This document shows, in pieces, positions 7,579-16,471 of a stretch of DNA of 64,000 nt. The notes beneath the pieces were generated by a model. That model saw only the letters and a list, made by a program, of their open reading frames with translations, was not told the origin of the DNA and made no database searches. The DNA is from Acidilobaceae archaeon. Lineage in GTDB: Archaea > Thermoproteota > Thermoprotei_A > Sulfolobales > Acidilobaceae. Position 1 is the stretch's first letter. Each line of letters opens with the position of its first letter. The stretch is taken from positions 438,561 to 502,560 of the forward strand of contig JANXEI010000001.1 of assembly GCA_025058835.1 (NCBI GenBank), written 5' to 3'. The position numbers and the translations under genes were made by a program.

Positions 7579-8616
7579 TTGGGTGCCAGAAAGAAGAGTG
7601 CGCCGAAGAGAGGCAGCTTAGGCTTTACGCCAAGGAAGAGGGCAGAGAGGATAGTGCCGAGAGTTAGGTCCTGGCCTGAGGTCGACCTGGGTAAACCGAC
7701 GCTGCTAGGGTTCCTCGGCTACAAGGTCGGCATGACACACGTTTACATGGTAGATGATTTGCCCGAGAGTCCGACGAGCGGGAGGGAGATATTCGTTCCA
7801 GTAACAGTGGTGGAAACGCCGCCCCTCTACGTCCTTGCAGTGAGACTCTATGGCTTCGACCTCAATAGAGGTCTTTATAGCATGGGAGAGGCTTGGGTAG
7901 AGCCTCCCCGAGAGCTGGAGCTAGAGAGAAGGATCCCGACCCTCGGCTCATATAATACAGAGGCAAAGCTGAAGGAACTTGAGGAGAGTATAGAGTTGGC
8001 AAGGGTTGTGAGGGTTATAGCAGCGTCTCAGCCAAAGCTTACGGGAGGACTGAGCAAGAAGGCCCCAGACCTCTTGGAAATAGAGGTAGGCGGCGTGGAG
8101 GACGTGAAGTCCCTCTTCAGCTATGCAGTGAGCAAGCTGGGGAAGGAGGTGAGCATCAGGGAAGTGTTCCAGGTAGGACAACCCATAGACGTAATAGGAG
8201 TGACGAAGGGCAAGGGGTTCCAGGGAGTGGTGAAGAGGTGGGGCGTAAAGGAGCTCCCCAGGTGGCACAAGCACAGGAAGGGTAGCAGGAGCGGGCCTGG
8301 AGCCAGGTCCTCTGCCATTGGGACCTTCTGGGAGACGCCTCAGCCTGGCCAGATGGGCTTCCATAGGAGGACCGACTACAACAAGAGGCTCCTCTCCATA
8401 TCCCAGGACGGTTACGCAGTGACGCCTGCAGGAGGGTTCCTCCATTATGGCCTTTTGAGGAGCGAGTTCGCTCTAATAGCCGGGAGCATGCCGGGCACAG
8501 TCAAGAGGCCCCTCGTCCTGAGGTGGCCCATAAGGCCCCCTTCGTGGTATCTGAGACACGGCGCGCTCTCGCCAAAGATAGTGCACGTAAGCGTGCAGAG
8601 CAAGCAGGGCAACTGA
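7579..8616 (+). CDS. rpl3: Large-subunit ribosomal protein L3 (uL3)
   Basis: A 345-residue archaeal uL3. It starts with TTG (MGARKKSAPKRGSLGF), the basic N-terminal tail usual in archaea, and carries the LGFLGYKVGMTH segment and the central loop VTKGKGFQGVVKRWG, followed by the His/Arg-rich KHRKGSRSGPGAR extension that reaches into the peptidyl transferase centre region of 23S rRNA. Length is typical. It heads the L3-L4-L23 string with 1-bp spacing to the next gene; the rest of the bacterial-style S10 operon (L2, S19 and so on) does not follow. Confidence 0.97.
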   Translation: MGARKKSAPKRGSLGFTPRKRAERIVPRVRSWPEVDLGKPTLLGFLGYKVGMTHVYMVDDLPESPTSGREIFVPVTVVETPPLYVLAVRLYGFDLNRGLYSMGEAWVEPPRELELERRIPTLGSYNTEAKLKELEESIELARVVRVIAASQPKLTGGLSKKAPDLLEIEVGGVEDVKSLFSYAVSKLGKEVSIREVFQVGQPIDVIGVTKGKGFQGVVKRWGVKELPRWHKHRKGSRSGPGARSSAIGTFWETPQPGQMGFHRRTDYNKRLLSISQDGYAVTPAGGFLHYGLLRSEFALIAGSMPGTVKRPLVLRWPIRPPSWYLRHGALSPKIVHVSVQSKQGN

Positions 8617-8617
8617 G

Positions 8618-9439
8618 GTGACCTTCATGTACTCCTCTCTCTTCCTGTACCTGAGGCCTCCTATGAGCGTTCCTGTGCTGAACGGGAAAGGGGAGAAGGT
8701 CTCGAGCGTAGAGCTCCCCCTACCGTTTAGGGTACCCGTTAGAGAAGATCTGATAAAGAGGGTGTTCCTTAGCGAGTTCACTGCAAGGCTACAGCCCAAG
8801 GGGAGAGACCCCCTAGCGGGCAAGAGGACCACGGCAGAGAGCCTAGGCATAGGCTACGGAGTCGCTAGGGTGCCCAGGATAAAGGACTCTAGGAGGGCCG
8901 CTTTCATAGGTTTTGCCGTTGGGGGCATGGCCACGCACCCGCCTAGGGTGGAGAAGAGGATACATGAGAGGGTGAACAGGAAAGAGAGGGTCCTTGGTAC
9001 CATGAGCGCCCTTGCAGCTACTGCAGATGTCGAGTTGGTCAGGGGCAGGGGTCATTCGTTCTCGGCAGAGGCAGTGCCCGTGGTGGTCGATTCAGCCGAG
9101 CTCAGCTCTATAGCAAAGGCAAAGCAGGCAGTAGGGTTGCTGAAGGCTCTGGGAGTGTTCTCAGACGTGGAGAGGGCATATGAGGGCACGAGGTGGAGGG
9201 CGGGAAGAGGGAAGATGAGAGGGAGGAGGTATAAGGAGCCCAGGGGTCCCCTCGTCATACTAGAGGACCACAGGAGCCCCGCAGCCGTAGCGCTGAGGAA
9301 CCTGCCCGGCGTCGAGGTGGTTACCCCCAGGACGGTCAGCGTGCTCCACCTAGCACCGGGAGGCGTGCCAGGAAGGCTTACTTTGATTTCATCTGGCTCA
9401 ATAGCTCTGCTTGCAGATAGGTTTAAGGTGAACCTCTGA
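8618..9439 (+). CDS. rpl4: Large-subunit ribosomal protein L4 (uL4)
   Basis: Archaeal uL4, which lines the peptide exit tunnel. The RFPFR-like tunnel loop is represented by the Arg/Gly-rich region near residues 195-215 (RAGRGKMRGRRYKEP), and the N-terminal part (NGKGEKVSSVELPLP) matches the family. Two starts are possible: GTG 8618, 1 bp after L3 and preceded by GAGG, or ATG 8663 (MSVPVLNGKG), where archaeal L4 proteins normally begin. The extra 15 residues (hydrophobic, FLYLRPP) are not typical, so 8663 may be the true start. The stop overlaps the L23 start (TGATG). Confidence 0.95.
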   Translation: MTFMYSSLFLYLRPPMSVPVLNGKGEKVSSVELPLPFRVPVREDLIKRVFLSEFTARLQPKGRDPLAGKRTTAESLGIGYGVARVPRIKDSRRAAFIGFAVGGMATHPPRVEKRIHERVNRKERVLGTMSALAATADVELVRGRGHSFSAEAVPVVVDSAELSSIAKAKQAVGLLKALGVFSDVERAYEGTRWRAGRGKMRGRRYKEPRGPLVILEDHRSPAAVALRNLPGVEVVTPRTVSVLHLAPGGVPGRLTLISSGSIALLADRFKVNL

Positions 9440-9684
9440 TGGTAGTCATAAGGGCTCATGCAAGCGAAAAGGCGAGCAGGCTGCTGGAGGAGAACGTCAT
9501 AACTCTGATAGTGGAGAGGAACGCAAACAAACATCAAGTGAAGAGATTCTTGGAGGAGAGGTTCGGCGTGAAAGTGTTGGACGTGAGGACTCTCATAACC
9601 TCGAGGGGGGAGAAGAAGGCTTACGTGAAGCTCGCGCCTGAGTTCAGTGCAAAAGACCTCAGCGTGAAGCTGGGGACAGTCTAG
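9439..9684 (+). CDS. rpl23: Large-subunit ribosomal protein L23 (uL23)
   Basis: An 81-residue uL23, the normal archaeal length, with the SEKASRLLEENVITLIVE N-terminal strand and the FGVKVLDVRTL core. It sits beside the exit tunnel and is part of the docking site for SRP. ATG 9439 overlaps the L4 stop. The gene runs into the convergent mrp gene with a 4-base overlap, so the ribosomal string ends here instead of continuing into L2. Confidence 0.96.
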   Translation: MVVIRAHASEKASRLLEENVITLIVERNANKHQVKRFLEERFGVKVLDVRTLITSRGEKKAYVKLAPEFSAKDLSVKLGTV

Positions 9685-10607
9685 TCCTCTGGGACCTCTG
9701 GTATCCTTGCTTTTCCTCCCTCCACTATGTCCACAATCTTCGCTGCTATGTCCCTGAAGGCATGGGCCGCCTCTGAGTCGGGGTACTCGAGGAAGAAGGC
9801 CTTACCTCGATCGCTCGCCTCCCTCACCCTTGGGTCGAGGGGGATAGCCCCGAGGAAGGGGATGTCGTATTCCCTTGACAGCTCCTCTGCCGCTCCCTTG
9901 CCAAAGACGTAGACTATGTCGCCATGAGGACAGCGGAAGTAGCTCATGTTTTCTATTATTCCTATTATAGGCGTTTTCACTTTAGCTGCGAAGGCTATTG
10001 CTTTCTTCACCACTGACTTGGAGACCTCGCTCGGGATTGTCACCAGCACCATTCCAGTCACCTTCGGGATCGATTGTACCAGCGTGAGGGCCTCGTCGCC
10101 AGTTCCAGGTGGCAGGTCCACTAGCAGGTAGTCAAGAGGCCCCCAGTTCACGTAAGCTAGGAGCTCCTTGATAGCTCCAGCCTTTATAGGACCTCTCCAG
10201 ATGAGCGCTACATCGTCCTTTGGGATGAGCAGGCCCACGGATGCCAACTTCACTCCGCCTGTAGTTTCTACGGGGTTCACGGTGCCATCCATCCTCGCCG
10301 ACATGCCTTGCCCGGTAGGGACGCCCAGCATCTTGTGAGCAGAAGGTCCGTGGAAGTCGGCGTCCAGGACCCCTACGCTCTTGCCCATTGTTGCAAGAGA
10401 GATGGCAAGGCTAGAGGTTACAAGGGATTTGCCGACACCGCCCTTGCTGCTGAGTATCAGGATTTTGTACTTGATCTTCATCATGTTAGCCGTTGCCATG
10501 GTCTGCTGCTTAGCTACCTCTTTCATCCTCTCTGCAGTTTCCTTGTAGCTCGGTGACCCCCCTCCTTTCTTGTAGTGATCAATTCTCAGTCCCTTGTTCT
10601 CGGACAA
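9681..10607 (-). CDS. Mrp/Nbp35-family Fe-S cluster carrier ATPase
   Basis: Cytoplasmic P-loop protein of 308 residues from the MinD/Mrp branch with the deviant Walker A KGGVGKS (55-61), a DADFHGPS switch region and the LLVDLPPGTGDEAL motif. Relatives hold a transient [4Fe-4S] cluster at a CPxC pair and hand it to apo-proteins. Here the expected site reads FRCPHGD, so the second cysteine is missing and only one is left in this region. The N-terminal 45 residues are polar and contain no DUF59 domain; a separate DUF59 protein is encoded at 30823-31218. It is divergent from the DHPS-like gene across a short AT-rich promoter region. Confidence 0.88.
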   Translation of the reverse strand: MSENKGLRIDHYKKGGGSPSYKETAERMKEVAKQQTMATANMMKIKYKILILSSKGGVGKSLVTSSLAISLATMGKSVGVLDADFHGPSAHKMLGVPTGQGMSARMDGTVNPVETTGGVKLASVGLLIPKDDVALIWRGPIKAGAIKELLAYVNWGPLDYLLVDLPPGTGDEALTLVQSIPKVTGMVLVTIPSEVSKSVVKKAIAFAAKVKTPIIGIIENMSYFRCPHGDIVYVFGKGAAEELSREYDIPFLGAIPLDPRVREASDRGKAFFLEYPDSEAAHAFRDIAAKIVDIVEGGKARIPEVPED

Positions 10608-10629
10608 CTTTCTGCTCCGCTCCCCCGAT

Positions 10630-10650
10630 CAGAGAAAAGATTTTATTTGT
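10630..10650 (+). promoter_or_regulatory. Promoter of the DHPS-like gene
   Basis: AT-rich block AGAAAAGATTTTATTTGT. Its TATA-like core lies roughly 30 bp before the TTG start at 10673, and an AGGTGA SD sequence lies between. It shares the short gap with the divergent mrp gene. Confidence 0.4.
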
Positions 10651-10672
10651 AGTATTTACCCAAGGTGACACC

Positions 10673-11815
10673 TTGAGGCTTGTACTGCTGACGCCCCTGC
10701 CGCAGCTCTCCGAGGTCGCGAGGGCACTCCAGGACCTTGGCTATGACGTAAAGGTGATCAGGGTGACTGACTTTAGGCCGGCCAGCATCGCAAGAGCTCT
10801 TGAAGGCCATAGTTACGACTATGCCCTCGTCCCGGGCTCCTCGCCCTATGATTACTCTAGCATCCCGAGAGTGGTGAAAGGGACCGTCTCGGCCCATGCC
10901 CTCCCCTTCCTCCTGAAGGTGGTCTCCCCTGACTCCCTCAGCCCTTCTCTCTCTGCAGAGAAGGCAGTGGGGGAGAGGATGAAGGAAGTGGCAGAGCAGG
11001 CTCTGAGATCTCTCCCCAAGTCGATTGCCTTCTCTGTTAACGACCTAGAGGTGCCGGCCAGACCTCCTCCGATGCTGTTGGCTTCAGATGTCTACCACAA
11101 GGAGGGGAGGAGCGCTGAGGAGACGGCAAGAGAAGCAGAGTACAGGGTGAAGGAGGGAGCCGACCTAATAGTCCTTAGCGCGGACCTCAAGGCAGATGAG
11201 AAGGATTATCTGAAGGCTCTGGAAGAGGTGATGAACTCCTGCAACGTCCCTGTTGCAGCAGACGCGGGAGGGCTGGGCACTATGATCAAAGCCATGGATC
11301 TAGGAGCTCCCATAGGCATGAGCCTCTCCTACTCCCTCTTACATGAGGTGCCGAAGCGGCTTAGGGAAAGGCCATATGTCGTCATCCCGGAAAGGATGGG
11401 GAGCTGGAGGGAGAGGGTAGAGGAGCTGAGCAGAACGCTAGAGAGGGCTAGGGAGCTCGGCTACGAGAAAATCATCATAGATCCAGTCGTTAACCCCCCG
11501 GTTTATCCGGGAACTCTTCAGTCCTTCATAGCAGCTAGCGAGCTCGCCAATCTCGGCGTTCCGATCCTTCTGGGACTCAACAACGCTGTGGAGCTCATGG
11601 ACGTAGACACACATGCCTCAGTAGCAGCCCTGGTCTTCTTGGCAGCAGAAGCAGGGGTCTCCATCGTGATGGTGGGGGAGGAGAGCTACAAGGCTAGGGG
11701 GAACACGAGGGAGGGGAGGAACGCGATAGCAATGGCCATGGCGGCGATGGCGCTCAGGATGCCTCCTAAAGACATAGGTTACAATGCGCTGGTGCACAAG
11801 AAAAAGAGGCCTTAG
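10673..11815 (+). CDS. Dihydropteroate synthase-like protein
   Basis: Protein of about 380 residues with an N-terminal region of its own (about 1-115) and a TIM-barrel C-terminal part with pterin-binding-like strands (GADLIVLSADLKADEKDY; IIIDPVVNPP; GVPILLGLNNAVELMD). It matches the archaeal family annotated as DHPS-related (TIGR00284 type). This is implicated in pterin cofactor synthesis in methanogens, but its reaction in crenarchaea is unclear. An upstream extension to 10553 is open but overlaps the divergent gene and has no SD sequence, whereas TTG 10673 is preceded by AGGTGA at 5 bases. Confidence 0.75.
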   Translation: MRLVLLTPLPQLSEVARALQDLGYDVKVIRVTDFRPASIARALEGHSYDYALVPGSSPYDYSSIPRVVKGTVSAHALPFLLKVVSPDSLSPSLSAEKAVGERMKEVAEQALRSLPKSIAFSVNDLEVPARPPPMLLASDVYHKEGRSAEETAREAEYRVKEGADLIVLSADLKADEKDYLKALEEVMNSCNVPVAADAGGLGTMIKAMDLGAPIGMSLSYSLLHEVPKRLRERPYVVIPERMGSWRERVEELSRTLERARELGYEKIIIDPVVNPPVYPGTLQSFIAASELANLGVPILLGLNNAVELMDVDTHASVAALVFLAAEAGVSIVMVGEESYKARGNTREGRNAIAMAMAAMALRMPPKDIGYNALVHKKKRP

Positions 11816-12486
11816 GTCCTCTCTATCTCTTTCCTGACCTCCTCCTGAAGCTCCCTGATCCTCTTTATGTTCTCCCTTACCCTCTCCAACCACTCCTTCG
11901 AGGCCTCTATTCCCCTCTTGGTGAAGAAGGCCACTGCTTCGCTCCTGCTCTTGAATATGCCAGCATTGACCAATTCGTCTATGACCTGTAACTCCTCCTC
12001 CCTTAGCCTTATAGAGGAGATGACCGTAGAGGGCTCCCTCTCCTCAGAAACGGCCCTCAGGGCTCCTTCGACCTCTCTCCCTATGTTCCTTATGAACCTC
12101 TGGGACAGCTGAACGAATGGGGTCACATCAAACCTCCCCCTCTTCTCGGCAACGCTCTTCTCTGCTCTCTTCAGTAACTCCTCGTACCTCTCTGCAAACT
12201 TCTTTGCCCTCTCCTCCAGAACCCTTTCGAGATCTTCCACCTTTTTCCTTAGCTCCTCCTCCTTGGCCTCCTCTCTGATGTCTCGCAGTCCCCTCCTAAC
12301 CCTCGTGAGCGCTCCCTCTAGGTCTTCTATGACCTCCCTGAACTCCTCGTAGAGCTCTTTCGTCCTAGCCCCTCTCTCTAGCTCGCGCTCCAGCTCTTCC
12401 AGCTCCCTTGCCGCCTCCTCGAAGGCCCTCTCTATCATGTTCCGTAACCTCTCTACTCTCTTTTCGACCTCACTCACGCTTACCAC
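11812..12486 (-). CDS. Long coiled-coil protein with C-terminal ribbon-helix-helix-like domain
   Basis: A 224-residue protein: about 130 residues of almost uninterrupted Glu/Arg/Lys/Leu coiled coil, then a compact segment (about 155-200, SSIRLREEELQVIDELVN through KSRSEAVAFFTKRGIEA). This has the strand-helix-helix pattern of CopG/Arc-type DNA-binding proteins, where KSRSEAVAFF would be the conserved turn. A DNA-binding or chromatin-organising role is an inference; relatives occur widely in crenarchaea as conserved unknowns. The TATA-like box 25 bp ahead of the start implies a leaderless transcript. There is no toxin gene next to it. Confidence 0.65.
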   Translation of the reverse strand: MVSVSEVEKRVERLRNMIERAFEEAARELEELERELERGARTKELYEEFREVIEDLEGALTRVRRGLRDIREEAKEEELRKKVEDLERVLEERAKKFAERYEELLKRAEKSVAEKRGRFDVTPFVQLSQRFIRNIGREVEGALRAVSEEREPSTVISSIRLREEELQVIDELVNAGIFKSRSEAVAFFTKRGIEASKEWLERVRENIKRIRELQEEVRKEIERT

Positions 12487-12510
12487 CTTACAAGTAATTT
12501 TGTAACTAAT

Positions 12511-12520
12511 GCTTAAATAG
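12511..12520. promoter_or_regulatory. Bidirectional TATA element
   Basis: GCTTAAATAG between divergent genes; it reads as a TATA box on both strands. Leftward it sits about 25 bp before the start at 12486. Rightward it would start a transcript near 12545 for the FAD oxidoreductase. The surrounding 75 bp are markedly AT-rich. Confidence 0.5.
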
Positions 12521-12615
12521 ATTAGTAAGATGGAATCATTTTAGATAAAGCGTTAAAACTATTGTTATTGAAAAGCTCTAAGGTTGTAGTACCTTATTGT
12601 AACTTAGGAAGAGGT

Positions 12616-13662
12616 ATGAGATACGACTTTGTGATAGTAGGCTCAGGGGTGGCTGGCCTTTCGGCCTCGTTCATGCTGGCAGAGAGGGGCTACAGGGTTT
12701 CCCTCGTAGGCCTACCAGGGCTGACTTCCATGGTAGCGGGGAGCTCTTCGGGCATACTCACCTATCACATGCGCGAACCCTTCCTCTCCTGGGCGATCAG
12801 GACTGCCGAGATCTATGAGAGCTTGGGGCAGATGATAGTGGAGAAGGTGGACAGCGTTTGGTTCTCAACAGATCTCGACTTCGTGAGGGCTGTAGAGGTT
12901 AAGCTGGCAGAGAAGGGGCTGAGGGTGAGGAGAGATGAGGAGAAGGCGAGGGAATTATTGGGGAGCTATCGCTCTTTCGAGGGGGAGAAAGCGCTAGTTG
13001 CAGATGCCTTCAGGCTGAGGGTGAAGGACCTCATAGATGCCCTCACCTCTCGCGCTGTGTCGGCAGGGGTCGCTATATTGGAGGGTTGGGGGAAGGTAGG
13101 CGACGGGGGCGTCTATTTGAAAAACGAAAGGATAGAGGGAGAGGTCATAGTTGCTGCAGGGGCCTGGGCAAAGGAGGTCCTGGGGCTCCCCGGGCTAATC
13201 GTTTACAAGTGTCAGGCTGCCCGGCTGGGAAGCCCACGGTTGTGGTCTATGGTAATTGATGACGTGCTAGATTTTTATGTCAACCTTTTCCATGACGGCA
13301 CCATAGCGGTGGGCGACGGGGTCAATGTGGTCACTGCGACGCCCGAGGATGCCCTTTGGCCCGACAAGGCATTGCTCGAGGAGATCATCGAAAGGGCAAG
13401 GAAAAGGGGCATCATAGGGAGCTATGAAGTCTCCAGATACGTCTCAGCGCCATGCGTGGGCACTAGGGACACCTTTCCTCTCGTGGGCGAGCTGAAAGAG
13501 GGGCTATACGTTCTTACGGCCTTCGACGGCGTCGGATTCTCGATAGCCCCTGCTCTGGCAGAGGCGCTCGCAGATCACCTGCACAGAGGGACTCCTCTGC
13601 CTCCCCAGGTGGATCCAAAAAGGGAGCTAGAGCCGGGAGAGCCCGTGGAGCCCGTGGACTAG
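12616..13662 (+). CDS. FAD-dependent oxidoreductase of the DAO (glycine/D-amino acid oxidase) family
   Basis: Flavoprotein of 348 residues with the N-terminal dinucleotide motif GSGVAGLSA (about 9-17) and the family C-terminal signature, in which VGTRDTFPLVGEL precedes a GVGFSIAPALAEALADHL helix. DAO-family enzymes oxidise C-N bonds of amino acids or sarcosine-like substrates; the substrate is not evident. The frame is open from 12562, but ATG 12616 follows GGAAGAGG and places the Rossmann fold at the very N-terminus, so I use it. The gene ends 4 bp inside the convergent carboxypeptidase gene. Confidence 0.82.
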   Translation: MRYDFVIVGSGVAGLSASFMLAERGYRVSLVGLPGLTSMVAGSSSGILTYHMREPFLSWAIRTAEIYESLGQMIVEKVDSVWFSTDLDFVRAVEVKLAEKGLRVRRDEEKARELLGSYRSFEGEKALVADAFRLRVKDLIDALTSRAVSAGVAILEGWGKVGDGGVYLKNERIEGEVIVAAGAWAKEVLGLPGLIVYKCQAARLGSPRLWSMVIDDVLDFYVNLFHDGTIAVGDGVNVVTATPEDALWPDKALLEEIIERARKRGIIGSYEVSRYVSAPCVGTRDTFPLVGELKEGLYVLTAFDGVGFSIAPALAEALADHLHRGTPLPPQVDPKRELEPGEPVEPVD

Positions 13663-15158
13663 AGGAGGGACACCTTCACATACTTCTCCTCCAGGTACCT
13701 TGCGAAGTACTCCGGGTTCATCGGCTCGCCGAGGCTCTTCAAGATCAGCTCCTTAGGCGGATAGAGTTTCCCGTACTTGTGTATCTTCCTCCTCATGAAC
13801 TCCGTTATCTCCGCAAACCTTCTTGCCCTTATCAGCTCAGCAAGCGGCCCTACCTCCCTTTCCAGAGCGTTCTTTAATTGGGCAGAGAGGAGGTTGCCTA
13901 TGGTGTACGTGGGGAAGTAACCCACTGCCGTTATGGACCAGTGAATGTCCTGGAGCACTCCCTCCGAGAGGTTAGGCGGCACTATGCCCAGCAGTTCTTC
14001 CATCATTTCGTTCCAGAGCTCGGGGAGCTCTGAGACCTTGATCTCCCCTCCTATTAGGCCCCTCTCTAACTTGTAGCGCAGATAGATGTGCATGTTGTAT
14101 GTCACTTCATCTGCATCCACTCTTATCGTGCTCGGCCTCACCACGTTAAAGTACCTGTAAAGCTCCTCCGCGTCATAGCCTCTGGCAACGCTCAGGTGCT
14201 TCTCCAGTATAGGCTTTAGCACGGTGATGAAGGAGAAGCTCCGCCCGACGATGTTCTCCCAGAACCTGCTCTGGCTCTCATGCACCCCCAGACTCGCTCC
14301 GCCCTCTAGAGGCGTCATGGCGAGGGTCTCGTCAACGTTCATGTCATATATAGCATGACCGAACTCGTGGATGGTGCTGAACAGGCTCCTCCTGAAGTCC
14401 CTCCCCTCGTACCTCGTCGTGATCCTCACGTCCCACAAAGATATGCCCACTGTGAAGGGGTGGGCGCTCACGTCAAGCCTCCCCTTACTCCAGGGGAAGG
14501 AGAGGAGCTCTAGCACCTCCCTGTTGACCCTCTCCAACTCCTCCTTCACATATTCTACCCCCTCTAGCTCGTGGGTCCTCGGGTAGTAGCCGTTCTGGCT
14601 CACCCTCTCCAACACCCTCTTGATGGAGGGCACGAGGCCTCTGAACATGTTGTCGACATCCCTATCCGTTAGCCCTTCCTCGTAAATGTCTAGGAGCGCG
14701 TCGTAGGGGTGCTCCTTGTAACCGAGGTATTCTGCGGTCTCTTTCCTGAGCTCGAACACTCTGGTAAGATATGGCTCAAAGGCCTTGAAGTTGCCCTCAG
14801 CCTTAGCACCCCTCCAGACTGTGGAGGCCTCGACCCTCAGCTTTGCCAGCTCGTACTGGATCTTCTCGGGTATCTTCTTCATCCTCTCCAGCTCTCTTCC
14901 GAGAACCCTGACCACTCCAGCCTCGTACTCGTTCAACCTCTCCGCTCCCATGACCTTCTCCACGAGGGGGGCTACGTCTTGGAGGAACAGTTTCCTGTAG
15001 AGCAGGGCTAGCTCTGCTGAAGCTACAGATCTCCCCTTTACTCCCTCGCTGGGCATATATGTCTCAGAGTCCCATCCCATAAGGCTGCTTGCATGGCTGA
15101 GCGACCAGAGGACCCTGTATTTGTTGAGTATCTCCCTTATGATCTCGTTCTCGAACAT
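13659..15158 (-). CDS. Metal-dependent carboxypeptidase, peptidase family M32
   Basis: An approximately 499-residue zinc carboxypeptidase related to Pyrococcus and Thermus carboxypeptidase Taq. The HExxH site is HEFGH (about 264-268), followed by the ESQSRFWENIVGR segment containing the third ligand, and the family-typical HPFT and RVDADEVTYN stretches. It removes C-terminal residues from peptides in the cytoplasm and suggests peptide use. A TTG at 15188 is also in frame, but the N-terminus from ATG 15158 (MFENEIIREILNKYR) matches known family starts and lies about 25 bp after a TATA-like TTCTTAATAAC. Confidence 0.92.
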   Translation of the reverse strand: MFENEIIREILNKYRVLWSLSHASSLMGWDSETYMPSEGVKGRSVASAELALLYRKLFLQDVAPLVEKVMGAERLNEYEAGVVRVLGRELERMKKIPEKIQYELAKLRVEASTVWRGAKAEGNFKAFEPYLTRVFELRKETAEYLGYKEHPYDALLDIYEEGLTDRDVDNMFRGLVPSIKRVLERVSQNGYYPRTHELEGVEYVKEELERVNREVLELLSFPWSKGRLDVSAHPFTVGISLWDVRITTRYEGRDFRRSLFSTIHEFGHAIYDMNVDETLAMTPLEGGASLGVHESQSRFWENIVGRSFSFITVLKPILEKHLSVARGYDAEELYRYFNVVRPSTIRVDADEVTYNMHIYLRYKLERGLIGGEIKVSELPELWNEMMEELLGIVPPNLSEGVLQDIHWSITAVGYFPTYTIGNLLSAQLKNALEREVGPLAELIRARRFAEITEFMRRKIHKYGKLYPPKELILKSLGEPMNPEYFARYLEEKYVKVSLL

Positions 15159-15253
15159 CTCCGATCGCTGTACTTGAGAAAGAGGCAAAAGTTATTAAGA
15201 AGTGACATAGCCGCTAATGCCGAGCCGCCTTGCGGATAGCTCGAGCAAGAGAG

Positions 15254-15457
15254 ATGAAGAGAGCGCTCATAGAACTGATCCGAAACAACGTAGAGCTGGA
15301 CGAGGTAAGGGAATGGCTCTGGGAGGACTTCGGAGCCAGAGTGAGGAGCTGGGAGGAGGCAGAGAGGTTCATGATGAGGGAGGAAGTAACCCTAGCAGAC
15401 CTGTACATCTTCTTAAGGGAGAACGACGTAGAGGTGAATGAGATAAGAGAGCTTTGA
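15254..15457 (+). CDS. Small hypothetical protein
   Basis: A 67-residue charged protein, probably helical, rich in Glu and Arg, with a repeated look to its two halves (ELDEVREWLWEDFG and ELRENDV-type endings). I do not recognise it. ATG 15254 is preceded by AAGAGAG; TTG 15230 would add eight residues. It lies between the divergent carboxypeptidase and argF on the same strand as argF. Codon use looks like that of its neighbours and there is a clear stop, but without homologues a chance ORF cannot be excluded. Confidence 0.5.
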   Translation: MKRALIELIRNNVELDEVREWLWEDFGARVRSWEEAERFMMREEVTLADLYIFLRENDVEVNEIREL

Positions 15458-15464
15458 TTATTTA
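15455..15464 (+). promoter_or_regulatory. TATA box of argF
   Basis: GATTATTTAG about 25 bp before the GTG start at 15485, implying a leaderless argF transcript. No SD sequence is visible in front of the start. Confidence 0.45.
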
Positions 15465-15484
15465 GTTCTAGCAGATCTTAAGCG

Positions 15485-16429
15485 GTGTATAAGTTGAGGC
15501 TCAAGGGAAGAGATCTGGTGGAGCTCACAGACTACACGCCGGAGGAGACTAGGTTCATCGTGGAGACAGGGCTGGAGATGAAGAGGAGGTTCTACGCTGG
15601 GGAGAGGGTAATACCAGTGCTGCCGGGGAGGACCATTGCCCTCATCTTCGAGAAGCCTAGCACGAGGACTAGGGTGAGCTTTGAAGTAGCAGCCAGGCAA
15701 CTGGGCGCAGGCTCTCTATACTTGGGCTGGAACGACCTCCAGCTCGCCCGGGGCGAAACGCTCGGAGATACTGCTAGGACGCTCTCTAGGTACGTTGACG
15801 GGATAGTCGCTAGGGTCAAAGAGCACTGGAAAGTCGTGGAGCTGGCAAACTATTCTAGCGTGCCAGTAATAAACGGCCTGAGCGACCTGAGCCATCCTGT
15901 GCAGGCGCTGGGCGATATGATGACCATTTTGGAGAAAAAGGGGAGACTTTCAGGCATAAGGCTGGCCTTCGTAGGCGACGGCTCGGACAACGTGCTCAAC
16001 AGCCTCATAGTAGCTGCCTCCAGGCTGGGGGTCCACATAGTCGTTGCCTCTCCGCGGGAGTTGAGGCCGAACGGGGAGCTCCTGAAGAACGCCCTCGAGG
16101 TCTCGAAGGAGACCGGCGCTACCATAGAGTTTACTGAGGATCCGAGGGAAGCAGTCAAGGGAGCTGATGTGGTATATACAGATGTCTGGGTTAGCATGGG
16201 TCAAGAGGCGCTCAGGGAGGAGAGGGTGAGGCTGCTCACCCCATATCAGGTCAACTCGAAGCTCATGAGCATAGCAGGCTCTAAGGCCATCTTCATGCAC
16301 TGCCTCCCTGCAAAGAGGGGAGAGGAGGTAACGGACGAGGTCATGGATGGGCCGCAGAGCGTAGTCTGGGATCAAGCAGAGAATAGACTCCACATACAGA
16401 AGGCCGTTCTAGCTCTGCTCATACCTTAG
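15485..16429 (+). CDS. argF: Ornithine carbamoyltransferase
   Basis: A 314-residue transcarbamylase. The carbamoyl-phosphate loop STRTR is at 59-63, HPVQALGD near 140 and the ornithine-binding HCLPAKRG near 271, the signature that separates ornithine from aspartate carbamoyltransferases. It interconverts ornithine plus carbamoyl phosphate and citrulline plus phosphate. With the carbamate kinase encoded at 24186-25124 it could also run in the catabolic direction to yield ATP; no arginine deiminase gene is in the window, so the direction is open. TTG 15494 is an alternative start. Confidence 0.95.
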   Translation: MYKLRLKGRDLVELTDYTPEETRFIVETGLEMKRRFYAGERVIPVLPGRTIALIFEKPSTRTRVSFEVAARQLGAGSLYLGWNDLQLARGETLGDTARTLSRYVDGIVARVKEHWKVVELANYSSVPVINGLSDLSHPVQALGDMMTILEKKGRLSGIRLAFVGDGSDNVLNSLIVAASRLGVHIVVASPRELRPNGELLKNALEVSKETGATIEFTEDPREAVKGADVVYTDVWVSMGQEALREERVRLLTPYQVNSKLMSIAGSKAIFMHCLPAKRGEEVTDEVMDGPQSVVWDQAENRLHIQKAVLALLIP

Positions 16430-16471
16430 CAAATATTACTTCTAAGGACTTCTCGCAGGGGGAGGAAAGGT

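Noticed and set aside
11812-12486. Antitoxin of a VapBC-type toxin-antitoxin pair because of the ribbon-helix-helix-like segment.
   Set aside because: No PIN-domain or other toxin gene is adjacent, and the long coiled coil is unlike an antitoxin.
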